Part shown: one piece after another, positions 53,909-64,000 of the stretch
How the letters are laid out: every line of letters begins with the position of its first letter
Position numbering within the stretch: position 1 is the stretch's first letter
Assembly (NCBI GenBank): GCA_023078555.1
Contig: CM041196.1
Location: 9,256,985 to 9,320,984 of the forward strand
Source of the DNA: Ulva prolifera
Lineage: Eukaryota; Chlorophyta; Ulvophyceae; Ulvales; Ulvaceae
DNA: 64,000 nucleotides
Reading direction: 5' to 3'
Program-made: the position numbers and the translations under genes
Notes under the pieces: generated by a model
The model's database searches: none
Seen by the model: the letters and a program-made list of their open reading frames with translations, nothing else
What the model was told of the DNA's origin: nothing

Positions 53909-55590
53909 GCCCTCCTGTGGATGGCAGTGATGTGATCACATGCAGCAACTGGCACTCTGGCCAGCAGAGATACATCAAACTATTCACCAGTGTCTTTGCA
54001 AAGGGGTTGTCACGCTAACTGGCCACGAATACAGCTGGGCTGGTGATGCTAGTGCTCGTGCCTGACGGTGTGCTAAGATAGCCCTCCTGTGGATGTCAGT
54101 GATGTGATCACATGCAGCCACTGGCACTCTGGCCAGCAGAGATACATCAAACTATTCACCAGTGTCTTTGCAAAGGGGTTGTCACGCTAACTGGCCACGA
54201 ATACAGCTGGGTTGGTGATGCCAGTGCTCGTGCCTGACAGTGTGCTGAGATAGCCCTCCTGTGGATGTCAGTGATGTAATCACATGCAGCCACTGGTATT
54301 CTGGCCAGCAGAGATACATCAAACTATTCACCAGTATCTTTGCAAAGGAGTTGTCACGAGTTTTGACCACGAGTACAGCTGGGCTGGTGATGCCAGTGCT
54401 CGTGCCTGTCGGTGTGCTAAGATAGCCCTCCTGTGGATATCAGTGATGTGATCACATGCAGCCACTGGTATTCTGGCCAGCAAAGATACATCAAACTATT
54501 CACCAGTGTCTTTGCAAAGGGGTTGTCACGCTAACTGGCCACGAATACAGCTGGGCTGGTGATGCCAGTGCTCGTGCCTGACGGTGTGCTTATGTAGCCC
54601 TCCTGTGGATGTCAGTGATGTGATCACATGCAGCCACTGGTATTATGGCCAGCAGAGATACATCAAACTATTCACCAGTGTCTTTGCAAAGGGGTTGTCA
54701 CGCTAACTGGCCACGAATACAGCTGGGCTGGTGATGCCAGTGCTCGTGCCTGACAGTGTGCTAAGATAGCCCTCCTGTGGATGTCAGTGATGTGATCACA
54801 TGCAGCCACTGGTATTCTGGCCTGCAAAGATACATCAAACTATTCACCAGTATCTTTGCAAAGGAGTTGTCACGAGTTTTGACCACGAGTACAGCTGGGC
54901 TGGTGATGCCAGTGCTCGTGCCTGTCGGTGTGCTGAGATAGCCCTCCTGTGGATGTCAGTGATGTGATCACATGCAGCCACTGGCACTCTGGCCAGCAGA
55001 GATACATCAAACTATTCACCAGTGTCTTTGCAAAGGGCTTGTCACGCTAACTGGCCACGAATACAGCTGGGCTGGTGATGCCAGTGCTCGTGCCTGACGG
55101 TGTGCTAAGATAGCCCTCCTGTGGATGTCAGTGATGTGATCACATGCAGCCACTGGTATTCTGGCCTGCAAAGATACATCAAACTATTCACCAGTGTCTT
55201 TGCAAAGGGGTTGTCACGCTAACTGGCCACGAATACAGCTGGGCTGGTGATGCCAGTGCTCGTGCCTGTCGGTGTGCTGAGATAGCCCTCCTGTGGATGT
55301 CAGTGATGTGATCACATGCAGCCACTGGCACTCTGGCCAGCAGAGATACATCAAACTATTCACCAGTGTCTTTGCAAAGGGCTTGTCACGCTAACTGGCC
55401 ACGAATACAGCTGGGCTGGTGATGCCAGTGCTCGTGCCTGACGGTGTGCTGAGATAGCCCTCCTGTGGATGGCAGTGATGTGATCACATGCAGCCACTGG
55501 CACTCTGGCCAGCAGAGATACATCAAACTATTCACCAGTGTCTTGACAAAGGGGTTGTCACAAGTTTTGACCACGAGTACAGCTGGGCTG
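53908..55590. repeat. 172-bp satellite, right part (9 monomers plus a partial)
   Basis: Monomer starts at 53908, 54080, 54252, 54424, 54596, 54768, 54940, 55112, 55284 and 55456; the last breaks off at GCTGGGCTGGTCCACC (about 55,590). Exact 172-bp spacing throughout. Units starting 54252 and 54768 share the GAGTTGTCACGAGTTTTGACC variant, 516 bp (three monomers) apart. Confidence 0.97.
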
Positions 55591-55616
55591 GTCCACCTAG
55601 TAACCAGCCTCGTTGC

Positions 55617-55795
55617 AGCGCTGCTGCCCCCAATGTTAGCATGTTCGGTGTCACGCCCTCTGCACTGCGAGGTAAGACAGAGGGCATGCCAGCAAAGACA
55701 CTGTCACCACAGCACTGCTGCCCCCGACGTGTGCACGTTCGGTGCCACGCCCTCTGCACTGCGTGTGAAGGCAGAGGGTATGCCAACACAGAATC
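55617..55795. repeat. 94-bp tandem duplication after the satellite
   Basis: AGC[G/A]CTGCTGCCCCC...GTTCGGTG[T/C]CACGCCCTCTGCACTGCG...CAGAGGG[C/T]ATGCC occurs at 55,617 and 55,711. Each unit contains an inverted GCCCTCTG / CAGAGGGC pair, so each can fold. Confidence 0.8.
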
Positions 55796-55799
55796 GCGC

Positions 55800-58680
55800 A
55801 GCACTGTGAGAATCGCTGAGCGCAGTGTTGTTGCGTCTGGCGTGTACGGAGTCTCCTCGAGGAGTCTCCTCAGATCTGTGCCCTCAACACTGTATGCGGG
55901 CACCCCTGCCCATTTGCATCAGTGCTTGGTCATGATGGGACTGATTAAATCTCCTCAAGCCTAAAAAGCTCAATCTTTAATGCACAAGGCACTGGTTGAC
56001 TCCAATCCTGATCGCATGCAAGATCGGCTCACTGCTCTATGTCATGCCTTTGGTAGGGCCAATATGGATGTTAAGCTAATGTGCAGTGCATAGTTGTGAC
56101 GAAGACTTTGTGGCCACATCCTAGGCCTCAATGTGTTCCTGTGAATCTGCGTTGCAACATCATGACACCGGATTGTTAAGCATTTATGGGCAGTGTCGCT
56201 CTGATGGGGCTGCCGGATGATACCTATGTGGTTCAATGCCTGCTGCGAGGCCCGTCTGTCATGTGTCTCACTGTTGTCACGTTGGCTGCACTGGTGGCCA
56301 CATACGCATGCATACTCCGCTCTGTCCCAGCCACTCATCGCTGCAGCATGCACACAACTTTGTACTGCGCAGAAGAAACTCTTATCAGCGCTGACGTGTA
56401 CCAACACTGAAATCATGGTCATCGCATGTGCGCAGTGATGGCACGTATTCTTATGCCTGCGGTACGTTCTGGAGGGCCGGTTCCCGAAGTTTCATGCGCA
56501 GCGACCATGTCTATACGGCTTCGGTACTCATGTCACTTGTTTACACATCGTTGATAAGCAAGTACAATGTGGCTCACTGTAGGTGTAGGGCTCGTTGTCC
56601 GTGCGAACTTACACGTTTGTTAGCAGCAGCAACACGACCGCTTGGCTGCTGCGCATGCCTAGGCAGCCAATCTTCCGCCAGAAAACAACAGAGAAAGGTA
56701 TGATTCCTACGTGTAACAGATTGACACAGATTCGTGCAATGTTGTGGCGCAAAAGCGTACATGGCCTTTCGATGTTAAAGAACTGCCCGAGTTCCACACG
56801 GTCTCTCAGCATCCTAAGTTGTGATTACTAGCAACTCATATCAAACTGCGCATCGGTTGTGATCCATGTGTTTAGTTGCTGCCAATCGTGGGATGAAGTT
56901 TCACGCTGATAGTTTCGTCGGAAGTCAAACATCATCGCCGTCAATCATAGCCCCGTAGCCGACGGAGTAACCACGTAATGAATGGCACATGCTATGTTTC
57001 TGCTGATCTTGTATCTCCCAGCATGCCTCTATCGTTGTCAGCATGCAACAATGTAGCTCGTCGGCTGCATGTCTCCATCGAAAATGGACACGCACACTCA
57101 CCACGCATGCTCTCAGTAAGTTTCATATTGTATACAGTGTTTCGTGTAGACTAGCTGTGGTGAAGTGTCAAGGTGTTTTGCGAGTATTGAAATGCCAATG
57201 CTTCACAGGTCACCGATTCCATCGACACTAGAAACTTCACGAAAACTGGCCAAAGCACGAAACGTACTATTCGGCTCGTCTGGTACGGGCCGTCGTCTTT
57301 ATGCGTTTCCGCTGTCGTTTGATCCTGTTGCACTGACCGTATGTCGACATGTTCGCCGATCACACACGGTTTGCCTGACCAGGCGACGTTCTTCCGTGGT
57401 GAAATCATTGGTGGACGATTTCTGCCTAATAGCAGTCTATGGGTGCTATACCGTGTACTGATTCCTAGCAGCGCCTGCAACGTACGCTAATTTCACACGT
57501 GCAGACCCTTTCCGAGGCGTTAAACATCTGACAGATGCACACTGACTTTGTTGCCTAAATGCAGGCTAACCTTTCAGGCACCACAAGCGGAGCAGGATAC
57601 TCGTCTGCATCGAAACCGAACCGAGTCCATGAGCAGCCGTCGTCCCATGAGCAGGGCACTGATCAAGCTGTTTCTGTATCTTTTGCTTTGTGCCGGACAG
57701 AACAGGCCTGTTGCCCCTGGATGCTGCAGCGTGCCGCGGGGAACGAGGCTGTGCGTTAGGTGCACTGGCTCGCAGCAGTGAACTGTGCGTTGGTGTCCGG
57801 TGGACACCAATGGTCACAGTTGAGCATCACCCCGTGTCATCATTATGTGGCTGCACAATATCGCATATTCGACACACCGCCGGTCAATGCCGTTGACGTA
57901 CGTGTCGTGCAGTCACATGGCATCGGCCGGCGGTGTGATCACACATTTTTTTTTTCGGCGGATGCTCCCCGCCCTTGCGGGTAGAGCGGATCCGCCATTA
58001 CAAAGCCATCCGTTAGCACAGAGCTATAAAGGCAAGTCTCCCTTAATACAATGGCAAAGAAGGGCCTCCCTTAGTGCCGCCCTTGTGTAGAGTCATGCCG
58101 CCCTTAATTGGGCTTCAAAAAGTGCCACCCCAAATAAGGGCGAAATCTAAGGGCGACAGTAAGGGCGACATGTCACTTTCCAAGGGCAAAATAAGGGCGG
58201 GGGTAGGTACAGACGGCACTGGGGGTGCCTCGCTGGGAATCAAACAAGATGCACACAGCGCAATTATTTTCAGACCTCACGCATGATACAAGTGTCGTGA
58301 CGTCTTCAGGAGTGTCAGGATGCAGGAACTGGCAATGAGAAAAGACCAGGCTACCATCATGCTGACCAAGATCGACAGCAAATCATGATCAGCAGAAGTA
58401 TTGCAGTCCTGTGGGCAACTGCACTGACCAAGCAGGCGTTAGGACATCGGCCATCATCTCCATGGCAGATCTGCATTGCATGCGTGTTGCACATGACACA
58501 GCTAGCAGCAACGCTCCACACTCTGCCTGTACTCTTTAGACAACAAAGGGAGGACACCCAGGAGAAAAGCATGACGACTACGACAGTACACTGGTCTGTG
58601 CCTGCCCCGATTTCTGCCCCGCTTCCCACGTCATCACGTCATCAAACACCACGTGCTAGTCTATATGCACTCTATGCAGA
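55800..58680. other. Gene-poor interval
   Basis: No supportable gene. The composition is more AT-rich than the flanks. Frames up to about 125 codons occur on both strands without motifs. A T9 run lies near 57,946 and the AAGGGCG cluster near 58,000-58,200. Confidence 0.45.
57965..58205. repeat. AAGGGCG / CGCCCTTA motif cluster
   Basis: Roughly a dozen copies of AAGGGCG, AAGGGCA or their complement (GCCCTTA, CTCCCTTA) in both orientations within 240 bp, for example GCCGCCCTTAATTGGG and TAAGGGCGACAGTAAGGGCGAC. It may be the subterminal array of a small non-autonomous transposon or a factor-binding cluster. Confidence 0.6.
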
Positions 58681-58689
58681 CCGGCCAGG

Positions 58690-61600
58690 AGTGGCGCCAT
58701 GATGGCCGGCCCGCGGGCTCCAACGCTGACTCCGAAAGTGTCCGTACACCTTCAGGCGGCGCAGTCGTGGCAGCGCCTCCAGCGCCGGGACTTGTAGGCC
58801 CGCCAGGCTGTCAAATTTGACACATACCGGATGTCGAGCACCTCCAGGCTGCGCAGCCGCTGCAGGACCGCGGCAAAGCGCGCAGTGTGCTGTGTAGGGA
58901 TGATGGGAATTTTATCTATGTCTAGCTCCCGCGGCCCCTCCGCGCCTGCGGCAGCGGCTGCGACCGCAGCCTCCAGCACCGCAGTGGCGCCGGTGTGGGT
59001 CACTCTGTTGGCACCGATGTCCAACTTTGTCAGCTGTGACATAAAGGGGGCCATGCGCACCAGGTCATCATCTTCAAGATCACAACAATACAGGTTCAGA
59101 GATCGCAGCGCAGGAAGGCTGGCGAGAATGGCAAGTAGAGCAGTGACTGTCTCTTCACCACGTATGTCGCCACAACTGAAGTCCAGGGCAGCCAGGCGTA
59201 CCAGGAGCGAGGGGTTCTCGAGGCGAACGCGACCAAGCATTTTCTCGATCATGCGCGTCTTAGAACCGGACCAGGGAAGCTCTAGGTGCGTCAGCGCCAC
59301 AAGCTCTGTGGCAGCGCACAACTGTAGTACCATCTGTTCAGTGGCCTCATCATCACCATTGCAAGTGTCACGTGCGTCCATGTCGACATGGAGGCGCTCA
59401 AGCTTTCTCATCTGCTTGACAGCGTGCACAAACAAATCGCTGCATTCTGGGCCCACCATGGGCGCACTCATGAGTGCCTGATCACAGCCAGGGAGGTGTG
59501 ACGCGTCAGCCCGGACAGCTGAGACACCTCTGGCAAAGGCATGGGCCTATTAATATTGCAGTCGCCATCATCATGTGAGTACATTGTGCCGAGATAGAAG
59601 CACCTGACCAGTGACAGCGCCGTAAGTTGTCTCAGTGCACCCACGGCGCTCATTGCATGTGCCAGCGAGGACGGCGGAGTGTCCAGGTCCCCACTATCTT
59701 GGTGGAGCAAAAAGCACTCATCGCAGCAGATGCTCAGCTTCTGCAGGGCAGGCATCGAAAGCAGCGCAGCCCCCAGTTCCGGGCCGCTCAGCTCAGAAGG
59801 ACAGAACGCATCGACGCTCAGCTCCCGCAGCGTGTGCAGCTGCGCCAGCGCGGAGCACCACCGTGGGGACTCGTGCACGCAAACCTAGCCAAGGAAAGTC
59901 GGGCTGCCGCCACCTTGAAGAGACAGCCCGAGCCGGGTGATGCCGGGGCCGTGCCACTGGGGCACCTCCGATGTGGCCCTGGGGGCAAACGACGTGGCAC
60001 GGAGTCCAAATGGCGGTGAGCGCCTGCACTCACAAACGCGCTTTGCGGCAGACTCCTCCCGGAAGCCCCAAGTAGGCTGTCGATCACGGTGTTCGGAGCA
60101 GATCTCTGAGCTGTCAGGGTTGTGAGAGTTTTCATCACTTGCTGGCGGCTGGGCCGCGCCGCCTGTGCCACTGTCATCCCCGTGGCTGCAGCCTGAGGGC
60201 ACTGCCGTAGCCAACAGTGTGAGGAGCTGGAATAGCAGAGAGGCGCAGTCTGTCCCGCACATGATTCCGTCGATGCGGTTCACGATTGCGTACAGTGAAT
60301 GATTTTCATCCACCTCCACGTCGGCTGCTTCCTCTCGCGCTCTGTGCGCTGCGCAAGTCTCCATGCATGTCCGCAACGGAGGTATGCTGACACAGCTGCC
60401 ATCGTCGTTGCAACTGCAGCATGCCCTCACGAGGGTGGTATGGAAGGTGGGAGGGAGCAGCAGCAGCATCCTCTGGAAGGTACATTGGTCAGGTAGCCGG
60501 CGGAATGCAGGGTCATGCTCCCGGGAAAGAAGTGCCTGTCGGCGCGTGCCCTTTCAATGCCCCCAAAAATTGTGGGCAGGCAGTGCTGGGGCACGGCGTG
60601 TGCAATCTGCACATGACGACATCAGGTAGGTGTCAACTTTTAAAAGCTGGCCGAGAGACAGGGGCAGGGATCTGTGCATACAGGGTCCTCATGCGTCATG
60701 GGCACAAGGTTCCTGTTGCCTTGCACAGACAAAGCGCCATGTCGGTGTTCGAGCGGCATGATGACGCCGTCTTAAGAAGCACAATTCAGCAATGATCAGA
60801 TCCTGTTGTCTAGATCGAAGGGACATGGGCCTGCCCAGAAGCCATTACTGGGCAGCAGGCCGCACCCAGGACGCCCTCACACGCTCCGCATCTGATGGCA
60901 GGTCCCAGCTACATCTCGGTGGTGGTCCTAGCAGTGCCAGCAGGAGAGCCTGGGAGAGGGCTGCCGCTGTCGCCGAGTCCCGCAGGAAGTCTGCAGCCTG
61001 CATGCCACCCCACCTGCCTGGTTCAGCGCAAGATGATCTGACTCTAGTGATGTCCAGCCAAGCAGTGCTGATGCATCATGATGTGCTGGTGTTCTTAGAT
61101 GTGCAAGTGCAGTTCACATGAAATTTGTCACCAGATAGCGAATGTGCTGATAGACCGTGTGTCAGCAAGGCATACCTCTGAGATGAGGATTGCGCATCGC
61201 CTCCCTTACCGCATACCACCTGATCGTGGTTTAAAGTGACGCCTTCACAATCGCAGCCCTGCTTCAACAACGATCAGCTCCAGATCTGCGAGCGCGGTCG
61301 ATCAAGTTGCAATTGACCAGTCACGAATCACGAAGCATCATCACCGCGAAACAGTCTCTGCCGTGCGCTACAATGCCAATGACATCCACAGCAGCTACAT
61401 TTGGCATGTACATCATTGCGAACTGGAACACATCTATCTCTGAGCGTAACACGATCGCAGGCATGCGTTGGTCATCCAGATGCTCTGTGTCGATCCACAC
61501 CTGACATGCACCATCACGATGTTGCACTCCTCCGTGCTCACCACAGACAGAAAGTTACGCACCTTCAATGCAGTACTTAGCGTTGCGTCGTCCTGTTTCA

Positions 61601-61850
61601 GCGGTGTGTTGTGGTGGTTGTCGACACGGGCAACTTCCTGGGCGCATACAAGCCATGCCTTGACGTCTAGCATCGAGAGTGGCAGCGGCAGATCATCATC
61701 TGAGCCGTCTTTCACACTTGCAAGGTCTTCAATCAGCTCGCACCGCTGGGCGCACCGCTCTGGGATGTCAAGGGCCTCTGTCGCGGACACGAACGACGCC
61801 CCATCGGCAGATCTTCGCAGCCAAACCCATGTGTGATCACTACTCTCCAT
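58690..61850 (-). pseudogene. POZ-LRR family copy, LRR exon broken (locus 10)
   Basis: Exon 1 (61850-61563) is intact: MESSDHTWVWLRRSADGASF, PERCAQRCELIEDL, LPLPLSMLDVKAWLVCAQEV and LSTALK before GTGCGT. Exon 2 (60997-60866) is intact: AADFLRDSATAAALSQALLL...RVRASW before GTGCGG. Exon 3 (60606 leftward) begins IAHAVPQHCLPTIF, changes frame near 60,530, continues LLLLPPTFHTTLVRACC and AAKRVCECRRS, meets an in-frame TAG at about 59,886 (FLG then VCVHESPRWC), continues LHTLRELSV and LPEVSQLSGL, changes frame near 59,472 (a short insertion relative to locus 1), continues LERLHVDMD, LPALRSLNLYCCDLEDDDL and LRSLEVLDIRY, and changes frame again near 58,820. Four lesions in exon 3 make it a recent pseudogene, unless some are sequencing errors. 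Closest relative: locus 1. Confidence 0.78.
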
Positions 61851-62530
61851 CCTGAAGCATATAGGGACGGTAAAGCAGCCGTTGACGTGTCCTTCAGCTA
61901 CAGCAGCTTTGATTCGCAACGATGATGAGATTGACACAGGGACACCATGTGGTAGATAGCTCATAGGCTGTGCCTACACAAAGAATGGGTGTGGGGTGTG
62001 GGGGCCGTCTGTGTATGGCTGTGGCCAGGGCGGGTGGTGACGTGTGCGGTCGCATGGGTGTATCGGTCTGTGTTGCGTGTTCCTGGTTGCGCACTTCCCC
62101 TGCTTGTTGCCCATGGTGCTACCTGCCTCACTGGCATTGCCCTTACACAAACAACAATGCCACGCTGTGGGTACATCAGTAGTGCAGTACATAGGACAAG
62201 CTGCCATGCTGCACGCCGATGTAGAGATTACAGTGTAGACAGGCCCTTGAACATGGACTTCGCGGAGGGCAACAAATATGTACACACACACTTGCTTGAA
62301 CTCAGCACATGGTTGAGAGCCTGGCAAAATATGTAGTGCACAGGTGGCCGTCACCTGATCACAGGTGGTGTGCATTTCACTGAGGCCCCTAGCAGCAGCA
62401 ACATCGATGGACCTGCCACTTCCACTCCACTGGAGCACGCGCATGCAGGCAACTGTGATGATCATGCAAGCTACCATGCAGCATGCGCACTGCAATTTCC
62501 AATCTCCTATCACTGGACACACTGAAGTGG

Positions 62531-62632
62531 GCTTCTCAAATCACTCCCTCCATGAATGCCTCCGCAATTCGTAGCAGACGCTTCTCAAATCACTCCCTCC
62601 ATGAATGCCTCCGCAATTTGTAGCAGACGCTT
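62531..62632. repeat. 49-bp tandem duplication
   Basis: GCTTCTCAAATCACTCCCTC... occurs at 62,531 and 62,580, differing by one base (GCAATTCG / GCAATTTG). Confidence 0.9.
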
Positions 62633-62867
62633 ATGCAGGAGTCTGCGGCTGGATGTGGCTGCAGGGCTTTGATGGCAGGGCCGCGTGACTGGGAGTTCAA
62701 GCATCTGTGCTGGGTGGCATGAGCAAATGTTCCCGGGATGCCCCAATGGTTACGGCCACGGCCTGCCTCACCGCAGCTGGGCCTGCGCCCCCTGCCGCAA
62801 GGGTGCTGGCAGGGTACCGGGCCAGGAGCAGTCGTCTTGCCGAAGAATTTGCGTGGCCGCTGGGCGT

Positions 62868-62891
62868 GGGGGGGGGGGGGGGGGGGGGGGG
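62868..62891. repeat. 24-base poly-G tract
   Basis: Uninterrupted G run; length may be unreliable. Confidence 0.9.
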
Positions 62892-63076
62892 TCCCTATGT
62901 AGGTCCCCATATATTGGCGACGACTGCGGCGGGCGGTCCAGCGTTGTCTGGAGAACATGCATCGGCGCAGGCCTCGCAAGCGATGGAGCCGGGCTGCTGG
63001 GACTCTGAAGGCATCCTGCACACACCACACTGACATGCACATCGTGAGAGCACGCTTGACGACTCCCGCTCGCCAA

Positions 63077-63322
63077 TCACTGTTCCGACATACAGACCTC
63101 TCTGGAGCAGGGCTTGGCCATGTTCAGCAGTGGGACTCCCGCGGACGTTGCAATCGACACCAGACAGCTGGTACAGCCCCACACAGAGGACGGCACATAC
63201 GTGAGGGCACCCACCACCATCACAATGATCACACACACAGTGGCAGTCACCTCTCTCACGCACAGGCTGGCCAGCACGGCCAACACAGCAAGCAACATAG
63301 CCCCATGCATCGATTCCAGCAC
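63077..63322 (-). CDS. Possible membrane-protein exon
   Basis: An 81-codon minus-strand frame has two hydrophobic segments, AMLLAVLAVLASLCV and TVCVIIVMVVGALTYV, followed by a Cys-containing tail. This would be a two-helix hairpin. No family is recognised. A plus-strand frame (63,114-63,422) covers the same bases, so the coding strand is not certain. Confidence 0.25.
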   Translation of the reverse strand: MLESMHGAMLLAVLAVLASLCVREVTATVCVIIVMVVGALTYVPSSVWGCTSCLVSIATSAGVPLLNMAKPCSREVCMSEQ

Positions 63323-63659
63323 ATGCGCAGGAGTGGACTTCGCCTACGCCGGCACTTGCCGCAGTGGCAGCGACACATTTGTCATGCGTCAAGGACCTGC
63401 CGTAGTAGTGTTGAACGCCTGAACTGCCGGCAGTCGAGCTGCGGCGGGTATTGCAGTCAGTGCAGCCTTGACCACCTTCAGAGTGATCCCAATGCATGTA
63501 GACTTGCACCTGTTATCATTCGGACAGCCCCGTGCTGGCTAAGGCCGTAAAGACCATGGCCCAGCGAATTGCAACGTACGGCGGACGGCCAGGTTCAAGT
63601 TGCAACGGCCGTCGGAGGATGGGCGAGGTGTCTGGGGCAGATGCTTACCTTCAGGCATG

Positions 63660-63930
63660 TATGCCGCACGCATATGGTGTTCCGGAACTGTAAGTCAGGC
63701 CATCCACATCCTGTTGCCCGACAGTCACTCGAGCCTCCAGCTGGGGGAAGGGGTCTCATCAGAAGAGTCATCAGTGGAACCATCATCTTCGCAGGCGGCT
63801 GCCGTTGAGCCGGGGAGGCTGACCACATCTGCACAGCACGTTGCCTGTGCCGAAACTCGGGCCATGGCGGACCTTGCGCAATCAGCTGGAACACTAGCGA
63901 CAACAAAGGCCAGTTGCACAATCAGGGTGC
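63660..63930 (-). other. Possible exon with strong donor
   Basis: A minus-strand frame contains CRATGCGWPDLQFRN and ends CLK directly before GTAAGC at about 63,652. Another frame over the same bases has an acidic EDDGSTDDSSDETPS. One of them may be an exon of the same gene as 63,077-63,322; neither is recognised. Confidence 0.2.
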
Positions 63931-64000
63931 GGTGACACACGCGGTAGCACCCATGACACAAGCTCACCCCGCCGGTTCCGCGGCATCAGAGATTGAACTG

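Larger units (their letters stand above)
61860..63070. other. Interval right of locus 10
   Basis: No convincing gene. It holds the 49-bp duplication at 62,531 and the G24 tract at 62,868. Frames on both strands lack motifs. Confidence 0.4.

Noticed and set aside
53497-53955. Minus-strand frame with GGRGMSYGFLG repeats
   Set aside because: It is a translation of the right subterminal repeats and runs across the transposon end into satellite, so it is not a gene.
54182-55574. Repeated 62-codon minus-strand frames in the satellite
   Set aside because: They are periodic translations of the 172-bp monomer; variants break them in most monomers.
1-64000. tRNA, rRNA or snRNA genes
   Set aside because: No T-loop consensus, rRNA core or snRNA motif was found by eye on either strand; a covariance-model scan would be decisive.

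Overview
The window looks like nuclear DNA of a unicellular green alga (Chlorophyta). Genes sit on both strands and are interrupted by short spliceosomal introns whose donors are mostly GTGCGT/GTGCGC/GTACGC. Coding regions are GC-rich with Ala/Leu/Pro-rich proteins. Low-complexity C/G homopolymers are frequent, and a chlorophyte-style TGTAA poly(A) signal follows one gene. No operons, Shine-Dalgarno-led genes, tRNA or rRNA genes were seen. The organism assignment is an inference; the species cannot be named.

Region 1 (1-28,900) and region 4 (58,690-61,850) hold one expanded gene family in at least eight degrees of completeness. The ancestral gene has three exons joined by phase-0 introns: exon 1 (about 95-110 aa) is the first half of a Skp1/BTB-POZ-like fold, exon 2 (about 42-58 aa) is the second half (it starts AADFL, like the AANYL of Skp1), and exon 3 (about 600-650 aa) is a helical/Cys-rich linker followed by a leucine-rich-repeat (RNI-like) array. 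Four copies look intact (1-2,438, cut by the window edge; 6,604-9,692; 11,477-15,037; 21,261-24,355). The rest are pseudogenes, an orphan exon and LRR scraps. Four subfamilies can be told apart by the first residues of exon 3, and one pair (18.9-20.6 kb and 27.1-28.8 kb) is a segmental duplication that also preserves intron sequence. The proteins would be expected to act as POZ-type adaptor plus LRR recognition module, for example as ubiquitin-ligase substrate receptors or recognition proteins; this is inference from the architecture.

Region 2 (29,851-55,590) is a 172-bp tandem satellite split by a single huge DNA transposon. The element runs from 30,884 to 53,905 (23,022 bp). It begins CACTAGGAGAATGGTGAC, ends with the exact reverse complement, and is flanked by a 3-bp ATA target duplication: a CACTA (EnSpm/CMC) element. 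It carries subterminal CGGAA/TTCCG repeats and four multi-exon genes: a minus-strand gene of unknown function with a C-terminal coiled coil (31,880-38,794), a divergent TNP2-type DDE transposase (39,131-43,520), a Ulp1/C48 cysteine peptidase (43,986-46,859), and a second large minus-strand gene of unknown function with a Gly/Ala/Pro-rich repeat domain (47,376 to about 51,800). Three clusters of a 27-bp palindrome (core GAATGGTTGGTGG, sharing GAATGGT with the terminal repeats) sit between or inside these genes. Exon-exon junctions were checked by hand and stay in frame in most places tested, so the element may be recent and possibly functional.

Region 3 (55,600-58,690) and the right edge (61,860-64,000) contain no gene I can support with confidence, only small repeats, an AAGGGCG motif cluster and a possible membrane-protein exon on the minus strand near 63.1-63.3 kb.
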